NCBI GenBank assembly: GCA_949126835.1
Contig: OX421497.1
Coordinates: 20,908,409 to 20,972,408 of the forward strand
DNA length: 64,000 bases
Reading direction: 5' to 3'
Origin: Anisus vortex
Taxonomy: Eukaryota; Mollusca; Gastropoda; Planorbidae
Under the pieces are notes generated by a model. It was not told the DNA's origin, ran no database searches, and saw only the letters and a program-made list of their open reading frames with translations. Of this stretch, positions 34,224 to 46,059 are shown piece by piece. How positions within the stretch are numbered: position 1 is the first letter of the stretch; each line of letters begins with the position of its first letter. The position numbers and the translations under genes are program-made.

Positions 34224-34497
34224 CTCTCGGTGGTCGGGCGGCAGCGCGTTCGGCTGGCGTACCGTAGGTCCCGGGTTCAAATCCTAGTGTCGGCTAGGAT
34301 TTTTTCCCGGGTCTGGAGGGTGTCCTTGAGTCCATCCAGCTCTTATGGGTACCTGACCTTAGTTGGGGTAAAGTAAAGGCGGCTGTGCATAGTGCTGGCC
34401 ACACAATCATCTAGTATGCCATGGCCACAGAAACTGGTGAACACTACTTCACCGGACCTATAGATCAATTTGGTACGATGGGTATTTTACTTACTTA
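34224..34497 (+). repeat. tRNA-derived SINE, nearly complete
   Basis: The head CTCGGTGGTCGGGCGGCAGC carries box A, and GGGTTCAAATCCTAG is box B. Then come CTGGAGGGTGTCCTTGAG, GGGTACCTGACCTTAGTTGG, GTAAAGTAAAGGCGGC and TATGCCATGGCCACAG, ending GGTATTTTACTTACTTA. About 274 bp. Copies are at 50239-50496 (duplicate) and 13004-13310. Transcription by RNA polymerase III and LINE-dependent mobility are expected of the class. No flanking duplication was identified. Confidence 0.85.
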
Positions 34498-35205
34498 ATT
34501 TAAAAACTATATTCAAATTATTTTATTCAAAGTAATCATTTGCAGTCGCAGCTCTGATCAGCACGGATCCCATAACATTCACTGATCTAAATACACTTTC
34601 TGCTTAGTGGCATCCCAGGAGAACTAGGCTCGACCACCTAACGCGCACTGTAAGATGCCCATTTCCATAAACATAAGTTTCCGTTTTGTTAATTCTGTCG
34701 CCCATTGCAAGGGCCGGATTTCTGCAAGACCAGTGGTCGAGATTACGGTGCCGCACGGACATAATTCTAACACACAATTCTAACACACAAGCACTTGAAC
34801 AGATACATTTTGAACACCACCAGGCCTACTCAGTCTCTGCAGTGCTGAGGATTGAGCATGTTTATTGCTTTAGAATCGACCTTGTACCGGGAAGCTAACT
34901 CAAGGCAAGCCACACACGGTCGTGGATCGACACTATCACCAGAGACCATTGGCCATCACCTTACATGTCCTGTGGAAAAACTTTTCATGTGGTTTAATTA
35001 TACAACCCTAGCCATATTATATTCCATGTTTATGTCATGACAGCTCACTCTCCCGATAAAACCAGCACTCATAGTAAATACAATGTATTAACACAACTTT
35101 ACATTAGGCAGATTCACAATTGATTAGAACAATTTGATATCATACTACAAACAACCACAAATTAAAAGAACAACAAACCTCCACAAAATAAGAGAACAAC
35201 AACAA
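34498..35205. other. Unique part of the duplicated unit
   Basis: No gene is supported. Small frames (34686-34898, 34852-35040) also occur in copy 2 but carry no motif. Confidence 0.4.
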
Positions 35206-36195
35206 AGCACTTAGACCAAAGCAATACTCAGCACATAGACCAAAGCAATACTCAGCACATAGACCAAAGCAATACTCAGCACATAGACCAAGCAATACTC
35301 AGCACATAGACCAAAGCAATACTCAGCACATAGACCAAAGCAATACTCAGCACATAGACCAAAGCAATACTCAGCACATAGACCAAGCAATACACAGCAC
35401 ATAGACCAAGCAATACACAGCACATAGACCAAGCAATACAAACTTTAACAAAAGCAATACACAGCACATAGACCAAATAAATACACCGCCCTTAAATCAA
35501 AGCAATACACTTAAACCAAAATAATACAAACTTAAACCAAAGCAATACACGCCACTTAGACCAAATCAATACACAGTACTTAGACCAAAACAATAGCAAC
35601 TTAAACCAAAGCAATAAGACATAGCCCTTAGACCAAAGCAATACAAACTTTAACAAAAGCAATACTCAGCACATAGACCAAATAATACAAACTTTAACAA
35701 AAGCAATACACAGCACATAGACCAATTAAATACACCGCCCTTAAATCAAAGCAATACACTTAAACCAAAATAATACAAACTTAAACCAAAGCAATACACG
35801 CCACTTAGACCAAATCAATACACAGTACTTAGACCAAAACAATAGCAACTTAAACCAAAGCAATAAGACATAGCCCTTAGACCAAAGCAATACAAACTTA
35901 AAAAACCAAAGCAATACACAGCAAATCAAAGCAATACAAACTTTAAAAAACCAAAGCAATACACAGCCCTTAAATCAAAGCAATACAAACTTAAACCAAA
36001 GCAATGCACACCACTTAGACCAAAACAATACAAACTTAAACCAAAACAATACACACCACTTAGACCAAAGCAATACAAACTTAAACCAAAGCAATACTAC
36101 ATAGATCTTTGACCAAAGCAATACAAACTTTTACAAATGCAATACACAGCCCTTAGACCAAAGCAATACAAACTTTAACAAAAGCAATACACAGC
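35206..36195. repeat. 24-bp satellite (GACCAAAGCAATACACAGC)
   Basis: Units of the form TTAGACCAAAGCAATACACA with variants ACAAACTTAAACCAAAGC and TTTAACAAAAGC, of 17-24 bp, about 45 copies. A higher-order repeat of about 230 bp occurs at 35460-35690 and 35705-35900. Frames across it are artefacts. The same satellite occurs at 51147-51561, 52467-52543, 53269-53455 and 59680-59711. Confidence 0.9.
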
Positions 36196-36203
36196 CTTTA
36201 GAC

Positions 36204-36498
36204 TAGGGATGTTAGGGTTGGTTTTCAATTCCGGTTTTCGGTTCTATAAAACCGGCTTAAAACCAGATTTCGATTTCCCCCCCGCCCCCTAAATAGTGTT
36301 TCAAGAATTGTTTTGTGTGAATCCAACATGTTTTTTTTAAATATTTCCATCAGAACCAATTAAAAATAATAAACTGTGTGCTACGTGAAGTAATGATTAC
36401 CTTTCAACCAACAAACCGAAATCCGGTTTTAAAAATCAAAACCGGTTTTCAGCTTCAGAACCGGAATCCGGTATTCCGGTTTTCGTTTAACATACCTA
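36204..36498. mobile_element. 295-bp internally deleted hAT element of the TAGGGATGTT family
   Basis: The left end TAGGGATGTTAGGG follows CTTTAGAC (36196-36203), the same site as the copy at 51570. Its right end AACATACCTA is joined directly to the start of the second duplicated unit, so the second CTTTAGAC is absent. Compared with 51570-52466 it lacks about 600 internal bases after a C-run at 36279. Confidence 0.85.
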
Positions 36499-36701
36499 AT
36501 TTAAATTGTTATAGAATTACTGCGATAAATAAAAAAATAAACATAATTTGCTTTAACTGTCTTTTTTTAAGAGTATTAACTTCAGATGAAACTTTTTCTT
36601 AAAAGCAATATAAAATGTAATATCTTGTTCACCATGAGTAGGGCCTAGTTGTCTGTTGAGTGTTTTTTTTAACCTTAAAAAGCGATAAAAGTTTACCATA
36701 G

Positions 36702-37312
36702 TGTTAGGTTACAGTGTATATATAGTTTAAAACACCCTTCTATTAATCCCTCGACAGAGTTTATCTTTTAAAATACTTTAATTGTCGGGACACGACTGTT
36801 TATTTTGCTTCGTTGACTTAAAATTTAATTAGGCTATAAACGCCTCACTCTTGAAACCAGTATGAACCAGTTAGGGCTAGACGCTAACGCTGAAGAATAA
36901 TGCAAGCTCCTAATTGGTCGAATACTAATTAGCCTCTGACGTCACTTCGCGCCCTTAGGAGACTATATAGGTTGGACGCGCAGAATATTATCTCTCTTTT
37001 CGCTTATGTAGCTCTGACAGAAGGACGCTACGCCTATCACACCTATTTTCGACACATTTGTCTTTTCACTAACACCGTTTGATTTGCAAGTTATAATAAA
37101 GTTTTCTTCATTTACATAACAGTCAAGGAGTTGGTTTTTGAATTACTATTATGGTTGAGAACATTTGAATAATAACAGGACAGGTTAACCAAACTTGAAA
37201 AACTGCTTCAGACTATTTATCACTCTCAGAACGAAGTGAGTTCCCGCTGGCCTTTAAAAATCAAACCCTAGTCAACCGCCAAAAGAAGTCGAGTGAAAGC
37301 TAAAATTTAACA
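36702..37312 (+). promoter_or_regulatory. Left LTR with TATA box and polyadenylation signal
   Basis: TGTTAGG to TTTAACA. GACTATATAGG at 36961-36971 supplies a TATA box and AATAAA is at 37095-37100, so R would lie between about 36995 and 37120. This LTR would drive the element. Inside are a CCTCTGACGTCACTTCG segment, with a CRE-like TGACGTCA site, at about 36934-36950. Confidence 0.85.
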
Positions 37313-37954
37313 TGTGGTCTCTGTCCGGCAAATAGTTTATCAGCATTACAAGAGGTCTAACGTCTGGAAGTATATTATATTCAAATACTCAAGGTAATAA
37401 CGTTTTATAATTTTTTCAAGTGGCAAGATTATTATTGGAAAAAATCAAGGCGACACGTCACGACAATATAGTGAGACTGCGGCGCAAATTTTAGCAAGCA
37501 CTTCAATAATGAATTATTGTTAATACTGAGGAATCGCCACGGAGAAGTTATTTGTTTGTGAAGAAGGAGATACTCTATTTTCTATACATAATGGGGGCTT
37601 CGTTGAGCTAAATTTTTATACAAGCTGCTTTACACAACTACGAGGTTAATTTTTCAAGGCTACAGTTTTACAACTCATCATTGCTACAATCGAATATTCT
37701 GCTGGAAGATTTATTTACATGTTACATCAGATTCTATTTATTTACAAGTTATCGTTCTGCAATTACGAGAATTTCATCATACTATCGTCACAAGGTTTTT
37801 CAGCATTCGTACTCAAGTAAATTCCTGAAATAATTTTAACTCATACTATTGTCTAATAATTAGGACTGTGTTGTGTAGTGAATTTGGACATTCGAACACA
37901 CGTAAGTTGGCTCTTAATTTCTTTTAAAGTAACATTTCTAATTTATCAAGCACA
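37313..37954 (+). other. 5' leader of the gypsy element
   Basis: Untranslated leader between the LTR and the gag ATG at 37955. The sequence right after the LTR, TGTGGTCTCTGTCCGGC, contains TGG at offset two but does not match a tRNA end that I recognise. Confidence 0.5.
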
Positions 37955-37971
37955 ATGGATTCTAATAGGAT

Positions 37972-40900
37972 CTTCTTCTTCTTCTTCTTCGTTCTCAAAT
38001 GTTATGATTGGGAGGATTCAGACAACAAGTCCGATAGCTGTAATGAACTGCGCCGTGGCTGTCAGTTGCTCTAGTCCACCGAACAGTTTGTCGTTGAGGG
38101 TAGCCCCCAGGGGCCAAAAGGCTGACCGGGTAGAAAGATACAGAGGGCAGGTCTGAAGGACATGCTCCGCATTTTCGGGAGCTGTTTCGCAGGGGCACAT
38201 TTCGCTTGCTCCGATTCGTAGTTTGCGGAACATATGTTGCTTTAGCCTGTTGTGACCAGTCCTTAGTCTGAAGATGATGTTTTGAAATTGGCGGGAGAGT
38301 TTGTAGTAAGCATCAATCTTTGGGTTGTTTTGTTGCAGCTCAGACCATCTTTCGGATTCATTCCTTTTGAGTATTGCCTTTATTTCTTCGGGGTGTAGAG
38401 ATGGGTCTGTCTGGTTTTGTCTGCCTCCAGCTTTAGCTAAGGTGTCGGCAGTGTCATTTCCTTCATTTTGTATATGTCCAGGGATCCATTGGAGAACCAG
38501 TTCTTTAGTTATTTTGCTCAGTTTTAAAAGTTCTGTACTGAGTGACTGGTTGATCGGGGCATTTTGGTTTTTTAGAGACTGGAGTACTGTTTTGGCGTCA
38601 GAGAAGATGACAATCCGGCTGTTGGGGGATTGAGTGTGGCTTGTTAGTATATTTGCAGCAAGCTCAATTGCTTTTCTTTCTGCTCTAGTGCTATCTGAGA
38701 GGCTACCTGTGACAGTGGCTTTTTCTAGGAGTTCTCCATTTGGCCACTCTATGAAAATGCCGGCTCCTCCATTTTTCAAATCTTTTCCAGTTGACCCGTC
38801 AGTATAGACTCTGGTCCATGCATTTTGAGGGTATTGTTCTCTAATGATGTTGTTTACTGCTTCTTTTAGTATTTCGGGCGTGTAGTCAGATTTTTTTCCT
38901 ATGTTGCTTAGTTCGTCTCTGATTTTTAGAGTAGGGCTTGGGTCCCAGGGGGGGAAGTGGCTGTGGGGTTGGGTAGGTTCAATTGCAATGTTTTCTATTT
39001 TATATTTACTTTTTAGATGTTTGGCTTCTTGTATAAAATTGGATCTTTGAAGTCTTTTTGTTGAGGAGGTTTTGAGTAGCTTGGGTTTTAGAGGGTGATG
39101 ACCTGATGCTTCTAACTTGGTGAAGTGAGTAAGGATTTTGGTTTCTCGTCTAGTTTCCATAGAGCTTAGGTTGGTTGCATCCTCCATTGCTCTGATCGGG
39201 GTAGTTTTCATTGCTCCTGTTATGATTCGAAGTCCTAGGTTTTGAACTTTGTCTATTTTTCGGAGGTTTGATTGGGCTGCCGTACCTCACACTGTGGCTC
39301 CATATTCTAGGGTAGGCCTTATATAACTGGTATATGTTTTTTTCAAGATAGAGTGATTTGCACCCCAGTCTGAGCCAGCAAGTTTTTTCATCAAAGCTAG
39401 TCTTTGGATTCCCTTTTTCTGTGAGTTTTCTATTTGACTTTTCCAGGTTAGTCTTGGGTCAAACGTAACTCCTAAATATGTGGGATTGTCATTTTTTTCA
39501 AGGATTGTTTTATCCAAGGTCAGTTTGAGGCTTTGTACTTTAGTAGATAGAGAGAAAATTGAGTATGTAGTTTTTTTTGAGTTTATGGTCATTCCCCATT
39601 CTGTGGACCATAGGTTGAGGTTGTTTAGTGCATCTTGTAGCCTAAATTTTGAGGTGCCTATATATTCTTCTGTGCTTATTAGAGCAAGATCGTCTGCGTA
39701 CATGCTGCTTTTTACTTTTCTAGGAATATGTTGAATTAGGTCATTTATGAAAATGAGAAATAGTGTGGGTGACAGTACACCTCCCTGGGGAACTCCATTT
39801 TGTATTGTTGCTATGTTGCTCCTTTTTCCTTGCAAGTTGACTATAGCTTTTCGATTTGTTAGGTATTCTGTAATCCAGTTTAACATTTTGTGGGATATAT
39901 GGTTGTTTAATAGCTTTAGGATTAGACCTTCTTTCCAGACCTTATCGAATGCTTTTTCTAGGTCGACCCAGACAATGGTCGTTGGTTTCTTTTCCTGGAA
40001 TCCATCTTCTATTTCTTGGGCTATATAAGCTATTTGGTCTTCTGTTGATCGACATTTTCTGAAACCTGCCTGTTCATCTGCTAGTATATTTTCAGATTCA
40101 AGAAGCCATGTGAGCCTATTGTTGACCATTCTTTCCATTAGTTTGCAGACGCAACTGGTTAAACTTATTGGGCGGTAGCTGTCAACTTGGTTTCTTGGTT
40201 TACCATGCTTTAGTATAGGGATCATGATAGCTTTTTTCCAGACAGTTGGAATTTTTCCTGACTTCCAACTAGCATTGAATATTTGCAGTAGTTTTTTCTT
40301 TGCCAGAGGTCCTAAGTGAATAAGCATATCATTTGAGATCTTGTCTGATCCTGGAGCTTGTTTGGGTTTGAGGAGTTTCAGTGAGTCATCAAACTCTTTC
40401 ATGCTGAGATTTGCTGTCATTCCATGAGAGTGTGGTATGGACATTTTTGGAGCTTTCTCTATGTGGTCATTGACTTCTCTGGCTCTTTTTTCGGTGATAC
40501 TAATATTTCCTACGCTGCTAAAGTGTTTTATAAATTTTTGAGCAGCTTCGCGGCCTGTGAGCTTTTCTTGGTCTGCGTCTAGGACTATTGGCGAAGATTT
40601 GTTCTCCTCTTGGTTCAGACTTTTGGCGATTTTCCACAGCTTATGTCCATCTCTGTCTGCATTTAGTTTTTCTGTCTTTTCATGCCAGCTCTTCCTAATT
40701 GACGAGAGATATTCCTTTCTGAAGATTGCGTTTGCAGCTTTTAGTTGTATATTATTTTCTATCGTTGGGGATTCTTCTGCTAGGTTTCTTGCTTTGATGG
40801 TTTCATTGTGGAGGAGTTCCAAGTGTTGAGACCAGTTTGGTATATATTTTTTCCTGGCTCCTCTTGGGATGGATTCCTTAGCTGCTTTAAGGAGAGCTCT

Positions 40901-42326
40901 AGAGAATTCAGTGTAGGATTTGTTTATCCGATTTGTTTTGCCATTGATGTGTGTCACATAGACATCTGTTAAGCGTGCAAAGAGGTTCCAATTTGCTTTC
41001 TTGTAGTTCCATCTGGGAAGGGTGGGGTTTTCTATGGGCAGGTGAGTGGTTTCTATTTGGATGAGAATGGGTCTGTGGTCACTGGTGGCTAGTTGGTCAG
41101 CGACTACTCTTTTACTTCCTATGGATATTGTATTGGTAGCAAAGGCTAAGTCTGGAGTTGATGAAGTCATCCATGATCTGGAGTAAAAGGTGGGTGGGTC
41201 TTCTGGCTGGTTTAGGAGAATCAGACTGTTTTCGGCTTGCCACTCCTCAATTTCTTCTCCCCTGGCATTGAGGTCTGGATATCCCCAGCTCTGGGAGCGG
41301 CTGTTCATATCACCCAGTATTAGACACTCTTCATTTATTGGGATTTGAATTCTGCCAAGTTCTAGCTCTTTGTCTGGTGGGCAGTAGCAATTGATTATGT
41401 TTAGGTTTCCCCCTGGTAGGATCAGCTTGGTCCCCATTATTTCAGATTGCATGGAGCTTGGTATGATGATATCTGAGGTAGGTATGTTGTTTTTGACGAG
41501 AGTAAGAATTCCCCCTTTAGATCTGTTTTCCCTGTCTTGTCTTAAGCATGTGTAGCCTCTAATTGAGAAACGCAGATTGCTATTGAGGTGAGTTTCTTGG
41601 ATGCATGCCACATCTACTTCATTTTTATGGAGGAAGATCTTTAAGGCTTCTTTTTTCTTTTGGATGCCCTCTGCATTCCATTGGAGAAAGACTAAATTGT
41701 GTTTTGTTTTCCCCTTAGTGTTCTTGTCAGTAGAGTTTACTTCCTTTTCTCTGCTCCTGACTTCACAAGCAGAGGAGGAAGAACCACCAGTTCGCTTGGG
41801 TGGGCTCCTTCGAGGCGGAGAGCCCGGCCCCCTACCTGCACGGCGGGATTCCACAGGCAGGACGCCACAACTATATGTACTATTATCTGTTTCCTCCATC
41901 ATTTTGAGGTTTGCGTGCCGACGTGTTTTGCGCCAGTTGGCCCGTGGACTCCGACTTCAGCCTGCTTTTCTTTCTGGATGTGCTTCCATAGCCTTTGATC
42001 AACCAAGATCGTCTGCAAGGCAGCAGTTGATTTATTTTTGGAGTTTTCTCTCCTAGATGATTGCTATCCCTAGCTAACGGCCTCATCTGTCCGGGTTTAG
42101 AGTTTGAGCGCTCTATGTTCGCTTTTTGCAGTCATTTCTTTGGATTTATAAGGCATTTTTTAGAGAATATCCTTACCACGGGATACCCCACCTCACCCTC
42201 CATGACAGCAAACCAGTTGGTCCGCGGCCGCTTATTCAGTATTCACGGCTAACCCTTATATCTAAAGGTCATTCCCCTATCCGCCACCTGGGGACGCGCT
42301 TGGTAGGAGATGATAGCTCCCTCAAG
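37972..42326 (-). mobile_element. 4.36-kb LINE inserted in the gypsy gag, with 11-bp duplication
   Basis: The perfect 11-bp repeat TCTAATAGGAT is at 37961-37971 and 42327-42337. The 3' end, on the minus strand, is a (GAA)n tail at 37972-37990. The coding region runs from 41902 down to 38018. The 5' region 41903-42326 contains GTCCCCAGGTGGCGGATAGG and a 67-residue frame (42086-41883) that overlaps the start of the main frame; this may be the end of a first ORF, or the element may have one ORF or be 5'-truncated. Architecture endonuclease-RT-RNase H points to the I/Nimb/Jockey assemblage. Confidence 0.9.
38018..41902 (-). pseudogene. LINE polyprotein: endonuclease, RT, RNase H, with one nonsense codon
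   Basis: The start is ATG at 41902. An apurinic-type endonuclease (residues about 70-290) shows LQWNAEGIQ, ACIQETHL, ILGDMNSRSQSWGY and SDHRPIL, giving the catalytic N, E, D-N and D-H. RT follows: SYRPISLTSCVCKLMERM (about 572), VDLEKAFDKVW (motif A), NGVPQGGVLSPTLFLIF (motif B) and SSMYADDLALIS (motif C, about 732). A single TGA at 39287-39289, where GATVWG would be expected (TGG to TGA), cuts the frame after residue 871. The same frame then continues without break for 420 codons through RNase H (VYTDGSTG, ERKAIELA, IFSDAKTVL, GNDTADTLAKAG) and a C-terminal CPCETAPENAEHVLQTC zinc motif. Apart from this nonsense codon it is intact, so the insertion is recent. Endonuclease nicks target DNA, RT copies the RNA at the nick, and RNase H removes the template. 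Confidence 0.9.
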
Positions 42327-43982
42327 TCTAATAGGATGTTTACTATTGATGAGTTAGATAAGTTAACGCTAACTGAACTCAAAGAACTGTTACGCAGGTT
42401 ACCCCTACTCGTACTAAATTACAACAGCAGATCAGGGAGTGCCTAGCAGATAACAACCAACTAATAGTTGATGATGTTGAAACTAGTCAGATATTGAGCG
42501 AGAATGACACTGAAAATGTACGTGTAAATGAAGATAATGATCAGGCATTGCACATGAATGAACAATTAAGATTACAAATAGAACTAGCAAAAATTGAGGC
42601 TGAAAGAAAGAATACAATTAGCTGCTCAGCAAGAAAGGATAGAATTGGCTAAAATTGAATTAGCTAGAACAGAAATGCAACAAAGAGAAAGAATCGAAAT
42701 GGCTAGAATAGAGCTTGAGGGCAGAACACTTAATGCTCGCCCGCCAAATAAAGAAATTTCAAACATTGAGCTGGCCAAGTATTTACAATAAGTTCCAAAA
42801 TTTACTACCCTCGATCCTGAAGATTTTTTTTATTGCTGGAAAAAAATGCCAAAGATTATGAATTTCCAAAGGATAAAATGGCATTAATTCTTAGATCTGC
42901 ATTAACTGAAGGAAGGGAAAAGGACGTTGTTTTGGCATTGAGTGAACAAGAAAGCAATGACTATGAGTGTATTAAACAAAATGGTTTTACGCGTTTATGA
43001 AGGTAGACCAGAAAAATACCGAAGAGAGTTTAGAGAACTAAGAAAAAGTAGTCAACAGACCTATGCAGATTTTCTTAGGCAAAAGGAAAAATATCTGGAC
43101 AGGTGGCTACGCTCTAGGAGAGTAAATAATAATTATGAAGAATTTAAAGAGGTTGTTTTGTTTGAAGAGTTCCTAAACTGCACAAGAACTGATATTAAAC
43201 TGCACATTGCAGACAGGGAGGTGGCTAAAGCTACGGAAGCAGCCAGATTGGCAGATGACTTTGCACTTTTACATCCATATCCTACAAGAGATCTCCGAGA
43301 AAACTCACAACAATCACAACAATCTAGAAATAAACCAGAGCAATTCCATAACCAGAAATTTAACTCTGACAGGCGAAATAAAACGGACAACTCCAATAAC
43401 TTTAGAACTGTAAACAATGCAAATGATAGAAATGTGAAACCTATTAAACTTGTATGTGCCCACTGCAAGAAAGAGGGACATACTAAATAAAACTGCTTTG
43501 TACTGAATGGGAAGCCAGCAAAACCAAAACAGGTATTTGCAGCTACTTGTGTTACTCTAAGTAGAGAGGACATATTTACACCCAAACCTATATGTGAAAC
43601 AAATGGCAATAGGAAGGTAAAAAGCAAAAGACAAAATTTAAGAGGTAATGACGAAACCTCTAGCATCAAGCTAAAAGCTAATTGTGTGACAATGAAAGAT
43701 GGGTCTAATCCAATCTGCAAAGCCAAACAGAAGGAAGATCCTATGAAAGGTAGTCAGGTAGTGAGAGAGAGTTCTCCTCACTCATGTGCTGATGGGTCAC
43801 GCAAGCCCAAGAGACGCACGAGAGCAAGCCACATAAGAGACAAGAAATCCGGTGGTGAAGCCAAAGAAAAGGTCGAGTTAGTGCATAACACTGTAAAATG
43901 TAAACATGAGAATGATTGTAAAATTACATCAACTATATTTACAAACTCTAACCCTAAGTCCACAGAAAAACAAGCTAGCTGA
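42327..43982 (+). pseudogene. Gypsy gag: coiled coil, SCAN-related capsid, zinc knuckle
   Basis: The gag ATG (37955) and four more codons are left of the LINE; the remainder resumes in frame at 42327 (FTIDELDKLTLTELKELL). Then a charged helical region rich in IELAKIE and RIEMARIE repeats (coiled coil), a capsid segment from about 42800 (TLDPEDFF) to about 43275 (YADFLRQKEKYLDRWL, FLNCTRTDIKLHIADRE), an Asn/Gln-rich linker, and a CAHCKKEGH knuckle at about 43456-43495. Gag coats the RNA and assembles particles. Damage: frameshifts near 42395, 42605 and 42830, stops at 42789-42791 and at 43488-43490; the latter falls inside the zinc knuckle just before its last cysteine. Downstream of it the same frame stays open to 43982. 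The capsid's helical C-terminal part is the region related to vertebrate SCAN domains. Confidence 0.8.
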
Positions 43983-44363
43983 TGGAAGTTCGAAGATAAA
44001 GGCAGAACAGACCAGTAAAAGTCCACCAGAGAATAACACTCTGAGAGAATTCAGACCGTTCATCCATGAAGGCTATGTATCCCTGCCAGGAGATGGAAGC
44101 TGTCGGAGTAAAGTTCTAATGTTAAGAGACACTGGTGCATCCCAGTCGCTTCTTCTAGAAGGTATATTACCACTTTCCAGTGATTCATTCACAGGTAGAA
44201 AGGTACTCCTGAGAGGTGTGGAGATGGGTGAGACAAGCGTGCCACTACACACGATGCAGCTAGAAACGGAACTGATATCTGGTACTGTGGTTGTGGAGTA
44301 CAGCCAGCCCTTCCAATTGACGGTATAGCACTCCTCATTAGAAATGACCTAGCTGGAGGTAAG
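43906..44363 (+). pseudogene. Gypsy aspartic protease region, frameshifted
   Basis: A frame at 43906-44328 carries EFRPFIHEGYVSL, then VLMLRDTGASQSLL with the DTG active-site triad at about 44129-44137. The frame overlaps the end of gag by 77 bp in a different frame. Near 44295 it loses a base relative to the likely original: LPIDGIALLIRNDLAGGKV, the usual end of this protease, is read in another frame (about 44308-44365) that is continuous with the integrase frame. The enzyme matures the polyprotein. Confidence 0.75.
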
Positions 44364-46010
44364 GTGATATTGAATAGCTTAAAAAAAGATGCAGTCTTAT
44401 CATCCTTAGGCTCAGAAAAGGTACAAGACCCCAACTCGTCCAGTGACATCGGTGTGGGAAAAATTAGCACTGCACACCCCACCTGTGCCGTCACTAGGGG
44501 TATGAAACAAAGAAAGCAGCAGAAGAAAGCAGAGTCCAGAGAAGCCCAAGCGGAACAGAACTCCAGCTTGCGAGAGTCAGATATTGGCACTACTCAGTTC
44601 GCCAACCTACTCCACGGCACCGCCTCTGAGTCCAATATCAACATGTCTTCTAGACATCAACTCATCCAGGAACAAAAAGACGTCGTGAACATTGCCAGGC
44701 TTTCTGAGCAAGCTGTCACCGAACCTGAGGCAGAGAAATTAGCAGTGTGCTACTACCTAAAAGATGGCCTGCTAATGAGTAAATGGACACCAAGCGACGA
44801 TCAGATTAACGAAGGTTGGTCCGAAACACACCAAATCATCGTTCCAAAACGTTATCGAAATGATATCCTGCGTATCGCTCATGATTTGCCTTATGCTGGA
44901 CACATGGGAGTCTCAAAGACCTATCGTCGGGTTCTCCCCTACTTTTTCTGGCCAGGATTACATAAAGACATCGTGACATACTGCAGAAGCTGTCATTTTT
45001 GTCAGCTGATAGGCAAGCTTAATCAGAAGATACCAGTCGCTCCATTACACCCTATACCCGCATTCTGGGAACCCTTCAGTGAAATCCTAATTGACTGTGT
45101 TGGTCCACTACCGAAATCCAGATCAGGACACCAGTACCTACTGACCATAATGTGTGCCTCCACACGATTTCCTGAAGCAATTCCTCTAAGAAACATCACC
45201 GCGAGAAAAGTCACTGACGCACTCGTCGAGTTCTTTACAAGATACGGGCTACCTCGGTCTAATCAGTCAGACCAGGGAACGAACTTCACGTCGAAACTGT
45301 TTGAGCAAATTATCAGTAGTTTTGGCGTTGAGCATCGAAAAGCAACCGCCTACCACCCAGAGTCGCAAGGCGCTCTCGAAAGGTTCCACCAAACGCTAAA
45401 AACAATGTTGCGTACGTACTGCACGGAGAATGAGAAAGACTGGAATACCGGTGTGCCTCTTTTGTTATTCGCTGCACGGGAAGCCGTACAGGATTCACTA
45501 GGCTTTAGTCCATTTGAACTCATATTCGGACACACGGTAAGGGGTCCACTCAAAATGTTGCAGGAATCTTTGTTAAAACAAAATGAGCAAACTTACCTGC
45601 TCACCTATGTCTTAAAATTTAAAAATAGATTATATGATGCCTATGAGGTATCAAAAAGGCATTTACAACAGGCACAGAGCCAAATGAAAACCTGGTATGA
45701 TAGGAAATCTAGGGACATAATTTTTCAACCAGGGGAAAAAGTTTTGGTTTTCTTGCCTATTCCCGGTCAACCCCTCAGTGCTAAATTCACTGGTCCATAT
45801 GCCATAGACTCGAGAATTGGGGAGGTAAACAATCTAATTAGAACACCTGACCGCCGGAAAACAAAACGATTGGTACATGTTAACATGTTAAAACAGTACC
45901 ATAGTAGAGAAAATGAAAAGCAAAAATGCATTGAAATTTCACCCATGGCGCCGGTGATACAAATAACGGGAGAAAAAACCCGCGTTAGACGAAGATTTCG
46001 CCGCGAGTAA
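44364..46010 (+). pseudogene. Gypsy integrase, located upstream of RT
   Basis: 548 codons open; as a piece of polyprotein its first methionine is not meaningful. PTCAVTRGMKQ (about residue 30) and a linker are followed by the H-H-C-C zinc domain (AHDLPYAGHMGVSKTYRR ... CRSCHFC, about 172-213). The catalytic core follows: D in ILIDCVGPL, D in SDQGTNFTS and E in GALERFHQTL, with HPESQGALER placing the D,D-35-E triad. The C-terminal region has the GPY/F-type motif AKFTGPYAID (about 473) and a basic end RVRRRFRRE. Integrase joins the DNA copy into the genome. All catalytic residues are present. The frame ends at 46010 and RT continues in the next frame, so either a frameshift mutation or a translational shift separates them. 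The reading frame is intact but the parent polyprotein is broken, hence pseudogene. Confidence 0.85.
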
Positions 46011-46059
46011 GTTAAGGAACAGTAACACTCTACGGGACTTCGCGAGTAAAGTAGATCAC

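Larger units (their letters stand above)
33737..36498. repeat. First copy of a tandem segmental duplication
   Basis: This 2762-bp unit is homologous to 36499-36701 plus 49951-52466. In order it contains a leader (ATTTAAATTGTTATAAAATTAC...), the CTTCGACATGATCGAA segment, a SINE, a spacer with CTCAGTCTCTGCAGTGCTG, the 24-bp satellite and a hAT miniature element. The homology with copy 2 begins at 33737, with no shared base before it, and ends at the last base of the hAT element (36498), after which copy 2 begins. This copy keeps the site where the gypsy element sits in copy 2 uninterrupted (around 33930-33950). Confidence 0.85.

Noticed and set aside
35211..35959. Hydrophobic repetitive minus-strand frames
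   Set aside because: Translation of the 24-bp satellite; frames break wherever the unit length changes.
41601..42056. Plus-strand 151-codon frame over the LINE 5' end
   Set aside because: It is antisense to the endonuclease start of the LINE, with no motif of its own.
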